64,000 nucleotides of DNA from Serratia bockelmannii (GCF_008011855.1 NZ_VOUX01000031.1:124001-188000), one strand, 5' to 3'; positions 33,017-42,480 are shown, counted from the stretch's first letter. The notes: generated by a model not told the origin, from the letters alone. Numbers and translations: made by a program.

Positions 33017-34481
33017 GCAGCGGAATTATGCCCGCAAGATAGAGTGTGAAGAGGATGGGATGTATTTCTCCCGCTACTTCTTCAAGCAGAGAACTGGCGG
33101 CAAGATGATCGTCGCACCGCATCACAAGGTAATCCAGGAGACACTGGATCGTGTGATCGATGGCGAGATTCAGCGTCTGATTATTAACGTCCCTCCAGGC
33201 TATACAAAAACAGAACTGGCGACCATCAATATGATGGGGAGAGGACTGGCGCTAAATAGGCGTGCCAGGTTCATGCATCTGTCGTATTCGCACAACCTTG
33301 CTCTTCTTAACTCATCTACAGCGCGAGGAATAATAAAGTCTCGTACTTATCAATCCATGTGGCCTATGGAGCTTCGCGATGATGCTGATAGCAAGGCGAT
33401 GTGGTGGAATGAGTTTGGCGGCGGCGTGTATGCGTCATCAGCAGCAGGCCAGGTAACCGGATTTCGAGCCGGGCACATGGAACCAGGCTGGCAAGGCGCT
33501 CTGGTTATAGATGACCCAGTAAAACCTGACGACGCTTACTCTGAGATCGTCCGCGATGGCGTAAATAACCGCTTTAACGAGACAATAAAATCACGACTGG
33601 CGATCGAGACGACGCCGATGATTGTGATTATGCAGCGCATCCACTACCACGATCTGAGCGGTTATCTTCTGCGCGGAGGTAGTGGTGAGAAATGGCATCA
33701 TCTGAACTTGCCGGTGATTATCGACAACAGTCAGTCATACGCTGCGCAGTATCCAGAAAACACCCACGCTATACCGATTGACCACGGATTGCCTGATGGT
33801 TGGCTGTGGCCATTCAAACACAACGAATCGCATCGAACATCTCTGTTTTCTCATCGCCGCACTGCGGAAGCTCAGTATATGCAGAAACCTCGCCGCTTCA
33901 ATGCTGAGGGGGCGCTGTGGAACGAGCAGATGATAAGCGCTGCTCATGAACTACAAATCAAGCATGACAAGGTTCGTACAGTCGTGGCGATTGACCCACA
34001 GGCAACCAACAGCGATGAGAGTGATGAAACAGGGATAGTTGCTGCAAGTTCCTATGGCGCTGGAGACAAAAAGCAATTCTCGGTTGATGGGGATTACAGC
34101 GGTAAATATTCCCCAGCAGGATGGGCTAAAAAAGCGATATGGGCGTATGAACATCATCAGGCAGATGCGATCGTCATAGAGACAAACCAGGGTGGTGATA
34201 TGGCGGAGGAGACACTACGTAATGCAGGCTTTAAAGGGCGGATTATTCGAGTTCACGCCAGTAAGGGGAAGTATGCCCGAGCGGAACCGATATCAGCCCT
34301 GTACGAGCAAGGCAGGGTGTTGAATCAGGGAAATCTCTACGTGCTGGAAAATCAGCTGATGGAGTATATACCGACCACTGCCAAAAAGTCACCAGACCGC
34401 CTTGATGCCATGGTTTATGCGCTGACTGAACTTAACGGCTCTCAACCGAGAGGGATGATGCTCCCTAAGCGGCTACAGTAA
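33003..34481 (+). CDS. terminase large subunit
   Basis: 492 residues. Motor part with Walker A-like VPPGYTKTE (63-71) and Walker B ALVIDDP; coupling region IVIMQRIHYHD. The nuclease part starts with VVAIDPQAT and contains ADAIVIETNQGG and KSPDRLDAMVYAL. It cuts concatemers and pumps DNA into the procapsid through the portal. Confidence 0.93.
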   Translation: MTTVEQRNYARKIECEEDGMYFSRYFFKQRTGGKMIVAPHHKVIQETLDRVIDGEIQRLIINVPPGYTKTELATINMMGRGLALNRRARFMHLSYSHNLALLNSSTARGIIKSRTYQSMWPMELRDDADSKAMWWNEFGGGVYASSAAGQVTGFRAGHMEPGWQGALVIDDPVKPDDAYSEIVRDGVNNRFNETIKSRLAIETTPMIVIMQRIHYHDLSGYLLRGGSGEKWHHLNLPVIIDNSQSYAAQYPENTHAIPIDHGLPDGWLWPFKHNESHRTSLFSHRRTAEAQYMQKPRRFNAEGALWNEQMISAAHELQIKHDKVRTVVAIDPQATNSDESDETGIVAASSYGAGDKKQFSVDGDYSGKYSPAGWAKKAIWAYEHHQADAIVIETNQGGDMAEETLRNAGFKGRIIRVHASKGKYARAEPISALYEQGRVLNQGNLYVLENQLMEYIPTTAKKSPDRLDAMVYALTELNGSQPRGMMLPKRLQ

Positions 34482-34502
34482 ACCACTCCAAACGGAAACC
34501 AC

Positions 34503-35831
34503 ATGAACAAAAATCTCCAACTGGCCGTCAACCATGCGTTGAACGACGCCAGGATTGAGCGTGCTCGTATGGCGATGCTTGGGCCATCTATGGGTCTGGA
34601 TAATAAACGCGGCTCCGCCTGGTGCGAATACGGCTTTCCTGAGCAGATCACTTACGACAACCTTTATTCACTGTATCGCCGCGGTGGTATTGCGCATGGC
34701 GCCGTGGAAAAGCTGGTGGGCAAATGCTGGCAGACCAACCCAGAGATCATCGAGGGTGATAAGGCCGACGAGAAGCGCGCGGAAACTGCCTGGGAGAAAA
34801 AACTCAAAACGGTATTCACGAACCGGTTATGGCGTGCTTTTGCAGAGGCTGACCGCCGTCGGCTTGTCGGACGTTACTCTGGCATTTTGCTGCACATCCG
34901 CGACAACAAACCATGGAATACCGAAGTAACCAGAGGCCGAGGCCTAGAAAAAGTCACGGTAGCCTGGGCTGGTTCACTAAACGTGAGCGAGTGGGATACC
35001 GGGCTTAACTCGCAAACATACGGCCAGCCGAAGATGTGGCAATACACAGAGCGGCTTTCAAATGGAGCCTCGCGACGTGTCGAAATCCATCCAGGCCGGA
35101 TCTTCATCCTTGGCGACTACACCGACGACGCTATCGGGTTTCTTGAGCCAGCATACAACGCCTTCGTCAGTCTGGAGAAAGTAGAGGGCGGTTCCGGTGA
35201 GTCATTCCTGAAGAACGCAGCTCGGCAGCTGGCGCTAAGCTTCGACAAAGAGATTGACTTCGGCAGTCTGGCGTCTATGTATGGTGTCAGCGTTGACGAA
35301 TTGCAGGACAAGTTCAACGAAGCCGCGCGAGAGATGAACCGCGGCAACGATGTGCTTATGAGCCTGCAGGGCGCCGATGTTACCTCCCTAGTTTCCCCTG
35401 TGTCTGACCCAAGCCCAACCTATGCCGTGAACCTGCAGACGGCTTCTGCCGGTGTTGATATTCCTTCGCGGATACTGGTAGGCAACCAGCAGGCTGAGCG
35501 CTCAAGCACCGAAGACCAGAAGTACATGAACGGACGCTGCCAGAGTCGCCGCGGTGATCTGTCTTTCGAAATTGAGGACTTCTGCGACAAGCTGATCGAC
35601 CTGAGAATTATCGATTCTGTCGGACAGAAAACGGTTATCTGGGACGATCTAAATCAACAGACTCGCGCTGAGCGTCTGGCGGACTCTAAGACCATGGCAG
35701 AGGTGAACAAGGCTATGGTTGAAAGCGGTGATACGGCGCCGTTCAGCGGTGAGGAAATTCGCACTGCTGCAGGATTCGATACTGAAGGCGGCGACCCGCT
35801 TGGAGAGACAGGGGATGACGACGAAACCTAA
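34503..35831 (+). CDS. portal protein (DUF1073 type)
   Basis: 442 residues. ITYDNLYSLYRRGGIAHGAVEKL at the start, a beta-rich middle, and SAGVDIPSRILVGNQQAERSST near the end are family features. It forms the ring at one capsid vertex through which DNA enters and leaves. Follows the large terminase directly and overlaps the next gene by 17 bp. Confidence 0.85.
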   Translation: MNKNLQLAVNHALNDARIERARMAMLGPSMGLDNKRGSAWCEYGFPEQITYDNLYSLYRRGGIAHGAVEKLVGKCWQTNPEIIEGDKADEKRAETAWEKKLKTVFTNRLWRAFAEADRRRLVGRYSGILLHIRDNKPWNTEVTRGRGLEKVTVAWAGSLNVSEWDTGLNSQTYGQPKMWQYTERLSNGASRRVEIHPGRIFILGDYTDDAIGFLEPAYNAFVSLEKVEGGSGESFLKNAARQLALSFDKEIDFGSLASMYGVSVDELQDKFNEAAREMNRGNDVLMSLQGADVTSLVSPVSDPSPTYAVNLQTASAGVDIPSRILVGNQQAERSSTEDQKYMNGRCQSRRGDLSFEIEDFCDKLIDLRIIDSVGQKTVIWDDLNQQTRAERLADSKTMAEVNKAMVESGDTAPFSGEEIRTAAGFDTEGGDPLGETGDDDET

Positions 35832-36741
35832 GCCGCCAATCCTGCCGAGCAACATCAAAGACCCCACAGGAGTTGATAAGTTAGAGCGTGGCGCCATGCG
35901 TGAGTTTGCAAAGCGCATGAAGCTGATAACGAAAGGCTATATCGACATTCTCAACCGCATCCCCTCCGAACCCGTCGTTAACGAGCGCTACACCTTCCGT
36001 CTTGATCAGGGGCTTCTGTCGATGCTGCTGCAGAACGGTGAAGCGCTGGTGGACGAAATTCTTCTGGAGGGCGGGGAATTCAATCTGTGGTTCTTTGGTC
36101 GCTATGTGTCCGTGGCTTACCAACGCGGGACGGCGCAGGAGTATTACAACCTCTCCCAGCAATCCTCCGCTTACGCTGCCGGCCAGCAGGATGTTCCCAA
36201 CATCTTGTTGAGTGAGCCCTATCAGCTGCGGCTGATTCTGGTCAGAGCGCGTGAATTCGAAGAGATGAAAGGGCTCAGCGCTCAGGTTAAGAGCGATATG
36301 GCGCGAATTCTGACTGATGGTATTGCCAGGGGGCTCAATCCGCGAGACGTAGCCAAAAACCTCAACGAGCAAACCGGCATTGAAACCCGGCGTGCGAATC
36401 GCATAGCCAGGACGGAAATCACTACCGCACTGAGGCGAGCACGCTGGGATGAGGCTCAGGATGCGCAAGACCGCTACGGCATCAAAACAAAGCTGCTTCA
36501 CATCTCTGCGTTAAGCCCTACCACCCGAGCAACGCACGCCGCCAGGCATGCTCACCTATACACGCAGGATGAAGTTAGGGAGTGGTACGCGAAGAACGGA
36601 AATGCCATCAACTGCAAATGCTCGCAGCTTTCCGTGCTGGTGGATGACAAGGGTAACCCTCTCACTCCTTCGATCATCGACAAGGCCAAGCAGACGTTCA
36701 ACGACATGAAGGAGAGAGGCTACAAATGGGCAGAGGGTTAA
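35815..36741 (+). CDS. minor head protein (SPP1 gp7 / Mu F type)
   Basis: 308 residues from ATG 35815. The C-terminal block ANRIARTEITTALRRARWDEA, THAARHAHLYTQDEVREWY and INCKCSQLSVLV is the gp7/Mu F domain with its Cys pair. A few copies probably bind the portal inside the head. The earlier in-frame start at 35719 lies within the portal gene and is not used. Confidence 0.87.
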   Translation: MTTKPKPPILPSNIKDPTGVDKLERGAMREFAKRMKLITKGYIDILNRIPSEPVVNERYTFRLDQGLLSMLLQNGEALVDEILLEGGEFNLWFFGRYVSVAYQRGTAQEYYNLSQQSSAYAAGQQDVPNILLSEPYQLRLILVRAREFEEMKGLSAQVKSDMARILTDGIARGLNPRDVAKNLNEQTGIETRRANRIARTEITTALRRARWDEAQDAQDRYGIKTKLLHISALSPTTRATHAARHAHLYTQDEVREWYAKNGNAINCKCSQLSVLVDDKGNPLTPSIIDKAKQTFNDMKERGYKWAEG

Positions 36742-36744
36742 TCC

Positions 36745-38010
36745 ATGAAAGTTCAAGTTAACGTCACTACGAAGGTCAACAGCCAGGCAATTCGCCGGGA
36801 GTCATACAACGGCCGCGAGCATCTTGTTTTGCCGAGCTACACACTGCCGGCAAACGTGGTCATGAATGATGGGCTATATACGGCCAGCGAAATCGATGCT
36901 CACTATCAAGGGCTTGAAGGCACGCTGGCGCCGCTGGGGCATCCTCAGCTAAATGGCGCATTCATCTCTGCCTTTTCTCCTGAAGGTATCAACCAGGGCC
37001 ATATCGGCGCCTGGAATCGCAATGTGAAGAAATCTGGCAACCGGATTTACCTAGAGAAGTGGGTTGATACCCAGATCGCCAACCAAAGCGAGGGCGGCAG
37101 GGAGCTTATCTCCCGCGTAGAGGCCATTGAGCGCGGCGAAGATGTTCCACCTATTCACACCAGCGTTGCGGTGTTTCTCGACCAGCTTGAACCCAATGAG
37201 CAACAGAAGGCCACAGGTGCCAAGTGGGTGGCGAAGATTCACGGCATGGATCATGACGCAATCTTGCTGCATGAAGTAGGCGCAGCGACACCTGAGCAGG
37301 GCGTTGGTCTGATGGTTAACGCTGACCTTGCCATGCCGTTAAAAGCTAATTCTGGCGCGCTGATTGGCGAATCCTACCGGGATCGTGAGCAACGCCTAGA
37401 CCGCGCTGCAAAAGATAAATTTGCTCCCGGCGAAAATGAATATGCCTGGGTGGCAGACTTCACCGACTCACAGGTAGTGATCATCCGCAACGGCGGCGCC
37501 GCCCAGGTTTATGGCTACACATCGGAGGGCGGAAAAATCACCTTTGATGAAACCGGCACGCCGGTTGCGCGTCAGGAATCCTGGGTGACGGTCGTCGCCA
37601 ACAAAGTTAAATCCCTTTTCAATCCGCAGGAACAACCTGCAACCAACCACCAAACGGAGGGCGACATGCCTTTAACCACTGAAGAGAAACGAGAGCTGAT
37701 CACCGAAATCGGCAAAGGCCTGGCCGCCAACTTCGCCGAGGCGCTCAAGCCTATCACCGATAAAGTTGATGCGCTGCAGGCAAACCATAACCAACTGGCC
37801 GAAACCCTGACTGCAAACTCTCGCGCGGAAGAGAAAACCAAGCGTGAAGCCGTTGCGGCTGTTCTTGGTGAACTGGCTGCTAATGCCCTGACAGGCGAAG
37901 CGTTGGATGACGCTTTTAAGCGCCTGGGAAGCTCGGCTCAGTTGGGCGGTAACTCCGGTCAGCATCAGCAAGAAAATGGCGCACCTGCCGCCGAAGAACA
38001 CTTCAAATAA
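36745..38010 (+). CDS. DUF2213-like head maturation protease with scaffold-like tail
   Basis: 421 residues. The N-terminal ~230 residues (REHLVLPSYTLPANVVMNDG, APLGHPQLNG, IHTSVAVFLD) fit DUF2213 head-maturation proteins. The last ~110 residues are helical and low in complexity (KGLAANFAEALKPITDKVDA), as in scaffolds. A good internal ribosome site would allow the scaffold part to be made alone, as in lambda C/Nu3. Confidence 0.7.
   Translation: MKVQVNVTTKVNSQAIRRESYNGREHLVLPSYTLPANVVMNDGLYTASEIDAHYQGLEGTLAPLGHPQLNGAFISAFSPEGINQGHIGAWNRNVKKSGNRIYLEKWVDTQIANQSEGGRELISRVEAIERGEDVPPIHTSVAVFLDQLEPNEQQKATGAKWVAKIHGMDHDAILLHEVGAATPEQGVGLMVNADLAMPLKANSGALIGESYRDREQRLDRAAKDKFAPGENEYAWVADFTDSQVVIIRNGGAAQVYGYTSEGGKITFDETGTPVARQESWVTVVANKVKSLFNPQEQPATNHQTEGDMPLTTEEKRELITEIGKGLAANFAEALKPITDKVDALQANHNQLAETLTANSRAEEKTKREAVAAVLGELAANALTGEALDDAFKRLGSSAQLGGNSGQHQQENGAPAAEEHFK
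37666..38010 (+). CDS. possible nested scaffold protein
   Basis: ATG 37666 in the frame of the protease gene, preceded by GGAGG and GCGAC spacing. Product 114 residues, MPLTTEEKRELITEIGKGLA, coiled coil, ending QHQQENGAPAAEEHFK. The layout repeats lambda Nu3 inside C. No proof of use. Confidence 0.5.
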   Translation: MPLTTEEKRELITEIGKGLAANFAEALKPITDKVDALQANHNQLAETLTANSRAEEKTKREAVAAVLGELAANALTGEALDDAFKRLGSSAQLGGNSGQHQQENGAPAAEEHFK

Positions 38011-38022
38011 GGGGGCTATCCA

Positions 38023-38469
38023 ATGCCACGTTATCGTCGCGTAAACATCGACGGAAAGTCGCTGTATAAGACCGAAACCCGCACCACTGCCGCGGCACTT
38101 TTGCCAGGCACTGCTGCCGTCATCAACGCCAGCGATGAATTCGCTCAGGCTACCGCGCTAAATGGCCGGATCTACATCATCGACGTTGCCTACCATCAAG
38201 GGCTGAAAATCACCGAGGCGGTTCCTGCTGGAGACTCTGCTGTAGGCAACTACGTGGAAGAAGGTCGTGAATTTGCGCTGCTCTGCGTACCTGGCGCGTA
38301 CAAGAAAGACAGCCCGATCAAGCTTGGCGCTAACGGCCAATTCACCCTGGCAACTGCTGACACTGATTCAGTGATCGGTTACAGCCAGGACGAAGCCACC
38401 ATCGCCGCCGGCGCTACCGATTTCATCCGCGTGCGTATGCGCGTTGGCACTGTCGCCGCTGGCGCTTAA
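38023..38469 (+). CDS. capsid decoration/cement protein candidate
   Basis: 148 residues: MPRYRRVNIDGKSLYKTETR, beta-rich, Gly/Ala-rich middle (VPAGDSAVGNYVEEG). Position between protease/scaffold and major capsid gene is that of head decoration proteins (lambda D place). Assignment mainly by position. Confidence 0.6.
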   Translation: MPRYRRVNIDGKSLYKTETRTTAAALLPGTAAVINASDEFAQATALNGRIYIIDVAYHQGLKITEAVPAGDSAVGNYVEEGREFALLCVPGAYKKDSPIKLGANGQFTLATADTDSVIGYSQDEATIAAGATDFIRVRMRVGTVAAGA

Positions 38470-38486
38470 AAGAAGGATAAACGCAC

Positions 38487-39563
38487 ATGTATTTCTCCAA
38501 AGAGACATTGGCGGCTAATAGCCGTCTCGGCGGTCACTGGAATGAGCTGTGGGCGAACCGCAATATGTGGAACGCCAATCATAACGCCATGATCGCTGCC
38601 AGCCGCGCCCACATGACGCAGGAGTGGTTGGCAGTAAACGCTGCTGGTGGCTTTACTCGTGATTTCTGGGCGGAAATTGATCGCCAGGTACTGCAACTGC
38701 GCGATCAGGAAGTTGGCATGGAAATCATCAACGATCTGATCGGCGTGCAAACGGTTCTGTCCGTCGGCAAAACTGCCAAGCTGTACAGCGTGGTCGGTGA
38801 TATTGCTGATGACGTGTCGGTAAGCATTGACGGCCAGGCGCCATTCTCCTTTGACCACACCGAATACGCCAGCGATGGCGACCCAATTCCGGTATTCACA
38901 GCCGGCTATGGTGTGAACTGGCGTCATGCTGCCGGTCTGAACACCGTGGGTATCGATCTGGTGTTGGACTCGCAAATGGCTAAGATGCGTAAGTTCAACC
39001 AGAAGCGCGTCAACTATTACCTCAACGGTGATCCTAACATCCAGGTTCAGTCCTATCCTGCGCAGGGCATTAAAAACCACCGCAACACCAAAAAGCTCAA
39101 TCTGGGGGCTGGTGCCGGCGGCGCAAACATCGATCTGACTGCAGCAACGATGACTCAGTTGTTCGAGTTCTTCGGCAAAGGTGCATTCGGTGCGCTGGCG
39201 CGCGCCAACAAAGTCGCTCAGTACGACGTGATGTGGGTATCCCCAGAAATCTGGGCAAACCTGGCGCAGCCATACGTGGTCAACGGCGTTGTGAGTGGCA
39301 CTGTATTGCAGGCGGTACTGCCATTTGCACCGGTTAAAGAAATTCGCATGACCTTTGCACTGAAGGGTAATGAGTTCGTCGCATACGTTCGCCGCAAAGA
39401 TGTGATCTCTCCGCTGGTTGGCATGGCTGTGGGTGTTGTCCCGCTGCCGCGGCCTCTGCCAAACGTTAACTACAACTTCCAGATCATGTCTGCCGAAGGT
39501 CTGCAAATCACTGCGGACGATCAGGGGCTTTCTGGTGTTGTCTACGGCGCCAATCTGGCGTAA
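38487..39563 (+). CDS. major capsid protein
   Basis: 358 residues starting MYFSKETLAANSRLGGHWNE. YFSKETLAA, DGDPIPVFTAGYGVNWRHAA and PLVGMAVGVVPLPRPLPN suggest the DUF2184-like group of HK97-fold capsid proteins. It stands at the right place after scaffold and decoration genes and before connectors. Forms the icosahedral shell. Confidence 0.82.
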   Translation: MYFSKETLAANSRLGGHWNELWANRNMWNANHNAMIAASRAHMTQEWLAVNAAGGFTRDFWAEIDRQVLQLRDQEVGMEIINDLIGVQTVLSVGKTAKLYSVVGDIADDVSVSIDGQAPFSFDHTEYASDGDPIPVFTAGYGVNWRHAAGLNTVGIDLVLDSQMAKMRKFNQKRVNYYLNGDPNIQVQSYPAQGIKNHRNTKKLNLGAGAGGANIDLTAATMTQLFEFFGKGAFGALARANKVAQYDVMWVSPEIWANLAQPYVVNGVVSGTVLQAVLPFAPVKEIRMTFALKGNEFVAYVRRKDVISPLVGMAVGVVPLPRPLPNVNYNFQIMSAEGLQITADDQGLSGVVYGANLA

Positions 39564-39572
39564 GGGGGAAAC

Positions 39573-39866
39573 ATGGCTAAATACGAAGTTATTCGCCCCT
39601 GGAATGGCGTAGAGATCGGTGATGTGTTGGAACTGGAAAATCTTCACCCAGCGCTGAAATCTAACGTGCGGTTGATGCGTGGCGCGGCCGGCGGTGAACT
39701 AACCCCGGCCACCCCGGATGCCGGCAACGAAACAATGTCGCGCAAGGATGCTATCAAGGCGCGGCTCACTGATCTGGGGATTGAGTTCAAAGGCAACCTC
39801 GGCGAAGAAAAGCTCGCTGAACTGTTGCCGGAAGGCGAGCTCGAAAATCTGTTCCCTGCTGAATAA
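39573..39866 (+). CDS. HeH/LEM-domain head protein
   Basis: 97 residues. An N-terminal beta part (MAKYEVIRPWNGVEIGDVLE) and a C-terminal helix-extension-helix unit (MSRKDAIKARLTDLGIEFKG, NLGEEKLAELLPEGE). Such domains occur in phage head or head-tail proteins and may bind DNA. A terminator follows. Confidence 0.7.
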   Translation: MAKYEVIRPWNGVEIGDVLELENLHPALKSNVRLMRGAAGGELTPATPDAGNETMSRKDAIKARLTDLGIEFKGNLGEEKLAELLPEGELENLFPAE

Positions 39867-39872
39867 CAGCCG

Positions 39873-39891
39873 CCGCCAAGGCGGTTTTTTT
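39873..39891 (+). terminator. intrinsic terminator within the late operon
   Basis: CCGCC/GGCGG stem with seven T. A second hairpin (CCCCG/CGGGG, about 39895-39910) follows before the next ribosome site. Confidence 0.75.
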
Positions 39892-39932
39892 ATGCCCCGT
39901 TTCGGCGGGGCTTCTTCTTACAGGAATCAGCC

Positions 39933-40331
39933 ATGGTGAATAAAGAAAAGGCCAAGGAATATCTGGAGTCACAGGGTATCACCTTGCCTGATTTCGTCCT
40001 GGATGCGCTGGTGGAGCAGGTGAACAGCATTCAGGAATGTCTGGATGCGAATTACCCAGCATCCACAGCGTTACTCATCCAACTCTATCTTCTTGGGCTT
40101 ATGGGATTAGGCCAGGGCGATAAATACATCAGCTCTCAAACGGCGCCAAGCGGGGCATCGCGCTCCTTCCGCTATCAGTCATTTAGCGATCGTTGGAAGG
40201 GGGCGCTGAACCTGCTGCGCGGGTTGGACAAAAAAGGGTGCGCTATAGGCCTGATTCCACCTGACCCAACAAACAAGGCTTTTGCCGGTGTATGGATTGG
40301 CAAGGGCGGCTGCATGTGCGGTGGTGGTTGA
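39933..40331 (+). CDS. head-tail connector candidate
   Basis: 132 residues: KAKEYLESQGITLPDFVLDA, LVEQVNSIQECLDANYPAST, helical, then a Gly-rich end with a Cys pair (KGGCMCGGG). Place and helical character suit an adaptor protein attaching to the portal. The stop overlaps the next start (TGATG). Confidence 0.6.
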   Translation: MVNKEKAKEYLESQGITLPDFVLDALVEQVNSIQECLDANYPASTALLIQLYLLGLMGLGQGDKYISSQTAPSGASRSFRYQSFSDRWKGALNLLRGLDKKGCAIGLIPPDPTNKAFAGVWIGKGGCMCGGG

Positions 40332-40501
40332 TGTCATGGATACCTGTCACCGAACGATTACCAAAGCCTTTTGAACGCGTCTGGGTGAAGACTGACACGG
40401 CCAGGCAAACCACGGGATTCGTTAACGACCGCGGTGAGTGGAAATTTAATTGCCCGAAAATCGCGGCAGAACGGCCTGCGGTGATTAGCTGGAGAGAGTG
40501 A
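40331..40501 (+). CDS. DUF551 protein
   Basis: 56 residues: MSWIPVTERLPKPFERVWVK, then GEWKFNCPKIAAERPAVISW. The MSWIPVxERLP opening is the DUF551 signature, usually seen in early-region accessory proteins, so its place among connector genes is unusual. Function unknown. Confidence 0.75.
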   Translation: MSWIPVTERLPKPFERVWVKTDTARQTTGFVNDRGEWKFNCPKIAAERPAVISWRE

Positions 40502-40502
40502 C

Positions 40503-40850
40503 ATGTCATCATTAGCCATTTGGTCATATACGGCTGAGGCCACGATATGGCGCAATCTAGGCAATAGTGAAGCGGGCGATCCTCTGGGTTGGGCTCCGCC
40601 TGAAATTATCATGTGCGATTACCAGGGCGGACTCTCGGCGAAGCTGAACAATATCGGTTCGGAAATCACTGTAAAAAACACTGTGTGGACTGAATTCACC
40701 GAAGCAAAGAAAGGCGACTATCTGCTTATCGGCGTGTCTACCATGGTAGACCCGATCGCCGCGGGCGCCGATGAGGTGGTACAAGTGATCCGCTATGCCG
40801 ACACGTTTGAGCGCCTGGCAGAGGATATAGCCATTCTGACGGGAGCGTAG
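40503..40850 (+). CDS. head closure/adaptor protein candidate
   Basis: 115 residues: MSSLAIWSYTAEATIWRNLG, IIMCDYQGGLSAKLNN, then YADTFERLAEDIAILTGA. Beta-rich small protein between connector and neck genes, the place of head-completion or head-tail joining proteins. Confidence 0.55.
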   Translation: MSSLAIWSYTAEATIWRNLGNSEAGDPLGWAPPEIIMCDYQGGLSAKLNNIGSEITVKNTVWTEFTEAKKGDYLLIGVSTMVDPIAAGADEVVQVIRYADTFERLAEDIAILTGA

Positions 40851-40852
40851 CG

Positions 40853-41251
40853 ATGGGCGTAAAGATAAAGGGTATCAAAGAGGCCCAGCGGCGCCTTGAT
40901 GCCGTGGTAGAGGATGTCAGGACGAGAAAGGCGGTCAGGGCTATCAAATCTGCCGTGATGATAATCGCTAATGAAGCAGCGTTGATGACCCCGGTTAACA
41001 TCGGCAACCTGATAAATTCGCAGTACCAGGAGACAATGATTAACGGTACACGAATTACGGGACGCATCGGCTACTCAGCGAATTATGCAGTCTATGTCCA
41101 TAACGCCAGTGGCATCATGAAGGGGTTACCGCGGCCAAATAACCGCGGCAATTACTGGGATCCTGCTGGTGAACCTAAATTCCTCACCAAGGCCGCAGAG
41201 AAAACCCGCCGGCAGGTGGACGAGATAATCAGGAAGGAGATGATGCTGTGA
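40853..41251 (+). CDS. neck/tail completion protein (HK97 gp10-like)
   Basis: 132 residues: GIKEAQRRLDAVVEDVRTRK, LMTPVNIGNLINSQY, IGYSANYAVYVHNASGIMKG. The TPVxTGxLxxS and YAxYVH blocks are typical of gp10-like proteins that join the tail. Stop overlaps next start. Confidence 0.75.
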   Translation: MGVKIKGIKEAQRRLDAVVEDVRTRKAVRAIKSAVMIIANEAALMTPVNIGNLINSQYQETMINGTRITGRIGYSANYAVYVHNASGIMKGLPRPNNRGNYWDPAGEPKFLTKAAEKTRRQVDEIIRKEMML

Positions 41252-41631
41252 CACCTCCAATGTATCTCCGCCTACGAAATCTTTTCGAGAATGCAGGTCT
41301 AACCGCGGGGCTCACCATCCAAGCGCTGATGTGGAACGACACGGGTAAGTTAACCGACGCCTTCATCGTGTTCCGTCCTGGTGGTGGTTCAGATATTCAA
41401 TACGACCGCGGCGGAGATTTCTTCGTAATGGTCGATGTTGTCGGGGCCAAAGGGAAGAACGCAGAAGCAGATGCCGCGGCGAACAAAATCGCCGACTACA
41501 TCAGCAGCCAGCAGGGTGCTGATAGCTGTGTTGGCGCTTTGCGTCTGCTTGGGGGCTCTCCAACGCCAATCCCATCAGCAGAGGGGCGATTAATCTACCG
41601 GCTTTTAGTCTGCTGCACCTACGGCGAATAA
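41248..41631 (+). CDS. tail terminator-like protein
   Basis: 127 residues with GTG start overlapping the previous stop (GTGA), AGGAAGGAG upstream. LRLRNLFENAGLTAGLTIQA, FIVFRPGGGSDIQYDRGGDF are like lambda U-type tail terminators that cap the growing tail tube. Assigned by place and size. Confidence 0.65.
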   Translation: MTPPMYLRLRNLFENAGLTAGLTIQALMWNDTGKLTDAFIVFRPGGGSDIQYDRGGDFFVMVDVVGAKGKNAEADAAANKIADYISSQQGADSCVGALRLLGGSPTPIPSAEGRLIYRLLVCCTYGE

Positions 41632-41650
41632 CGCACATATCTATCCATCA

Positions 41651-41674
41651 GGCTGCCTATGGGCGGCCTTTTTT
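41651..41674 (+). terminator. intrinsic terminator within the late operon
   Basis: GGCTGCC paired with GGCGGCC (one G-U) across a TATG loop, then six T. Confidence 0.78.
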
Positions 41675-41691
41675 ATTTGAAGAGGTAACAC

Positions 41692-42441
41692 ATGCAAGGT
41701 TGTGCAAATGATACCGGCAAGCTGATCGGTAAAGTCGCGGTGCTGCGTATGGCTTTCGGCTGTGCTGACACGCTGCCGGCACTGAGTGACTGGAAGCGCC
41801 TCGGCGCGCTGACCACCAAGGGCTTCGACTTCTCGCCAAACTCCGTGACGTCTGAAGCGGACGACGCGAAAGGGCTGGTGGAGAACCTGGTAACCAATAT
41901 GGACTTCACCATTTCCGGTGAAGGTGAATTCCGCCGCAAAGACAAAACCACTGAGATCGGCGCTCTCAACATCTCCAAGTACATTTTCGATGAAGTGCAG
42001 GCTGGCCGACAGCCGTCGATCTGGGTGCGATTCGATTTCGTCGGAGAAGACTCCGGCACCTACATCATGGGCTACTTCAACACCACGTCGTGGTCTGGTG
42101 ATTTTGGCACGAGCGACATCTCCACTTTCTCCGGCGAGTGGAAAGTTGCTGATGCCGATACTGTCGTGTTTGAAGTCGCCGCGGATGTACCGGTTACCGG
42201 TGTGACAGTGGCGCCAGCAACAGCAAGCATTGCTGTAGGGGCTACTCAACAGCTTACCGCCACCGTGGCGCCGGCTGATGCCAGCGATAAAACCGGCACC
42301 TGGTCATCCTCGGCAACCGGTAAGGCCACCGTCAATCAGTCAGGTCTCGTTACTGGCGTTTCTGCTGGCGCGGCCACAATCACGTTTACCACCAACGATG
42401 GCGCCAAAACGTCAACCAGCGCGATCACCGTTACTGCATAG
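41692..42441 (+). CDS. major tail tube protein with Ig-like domain
   Basis: 249 residues. Residues 1-165 are the tube domain (WKRLGALTTKGFDFSPNSVT, MDFTISGEGEFRRKDK). Residues ~166-249 form a BIG2-type Ig-like domain (VTGVTVAPATASIAVGATQQ, VNQSGLVTGVSAGAATITF) that would decorate the tail surface, as in lambda V. Polymerises into the siphovirus tail tube. Confidence 0.87.
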   Translation: MQGCANDTGKLIGKVAVLRMAFGCADTLPALSDWKRLGALTTKGFDFSPNSVTSEADDAKGLVENLVTNMDFTISGEGEFRRKDKTTEIGALNISKYIFDEVQAGRQPSIWVRFDFVGEDSGTYIMGYFNTTSWSGDFGTSDISTFSGEWKVADADTVVFEVAADVPVTGVTVAPATASIAVGATQQLTATVAPADASDKTGTWSSSATGKATVNQSGLVTGVSAGAATITFTTNDGAKTSTSAITVTA

Positions 42442-42480
42442 CAAATGGTCGGGAAACCGACCGTCGATCTGACAAAGACT

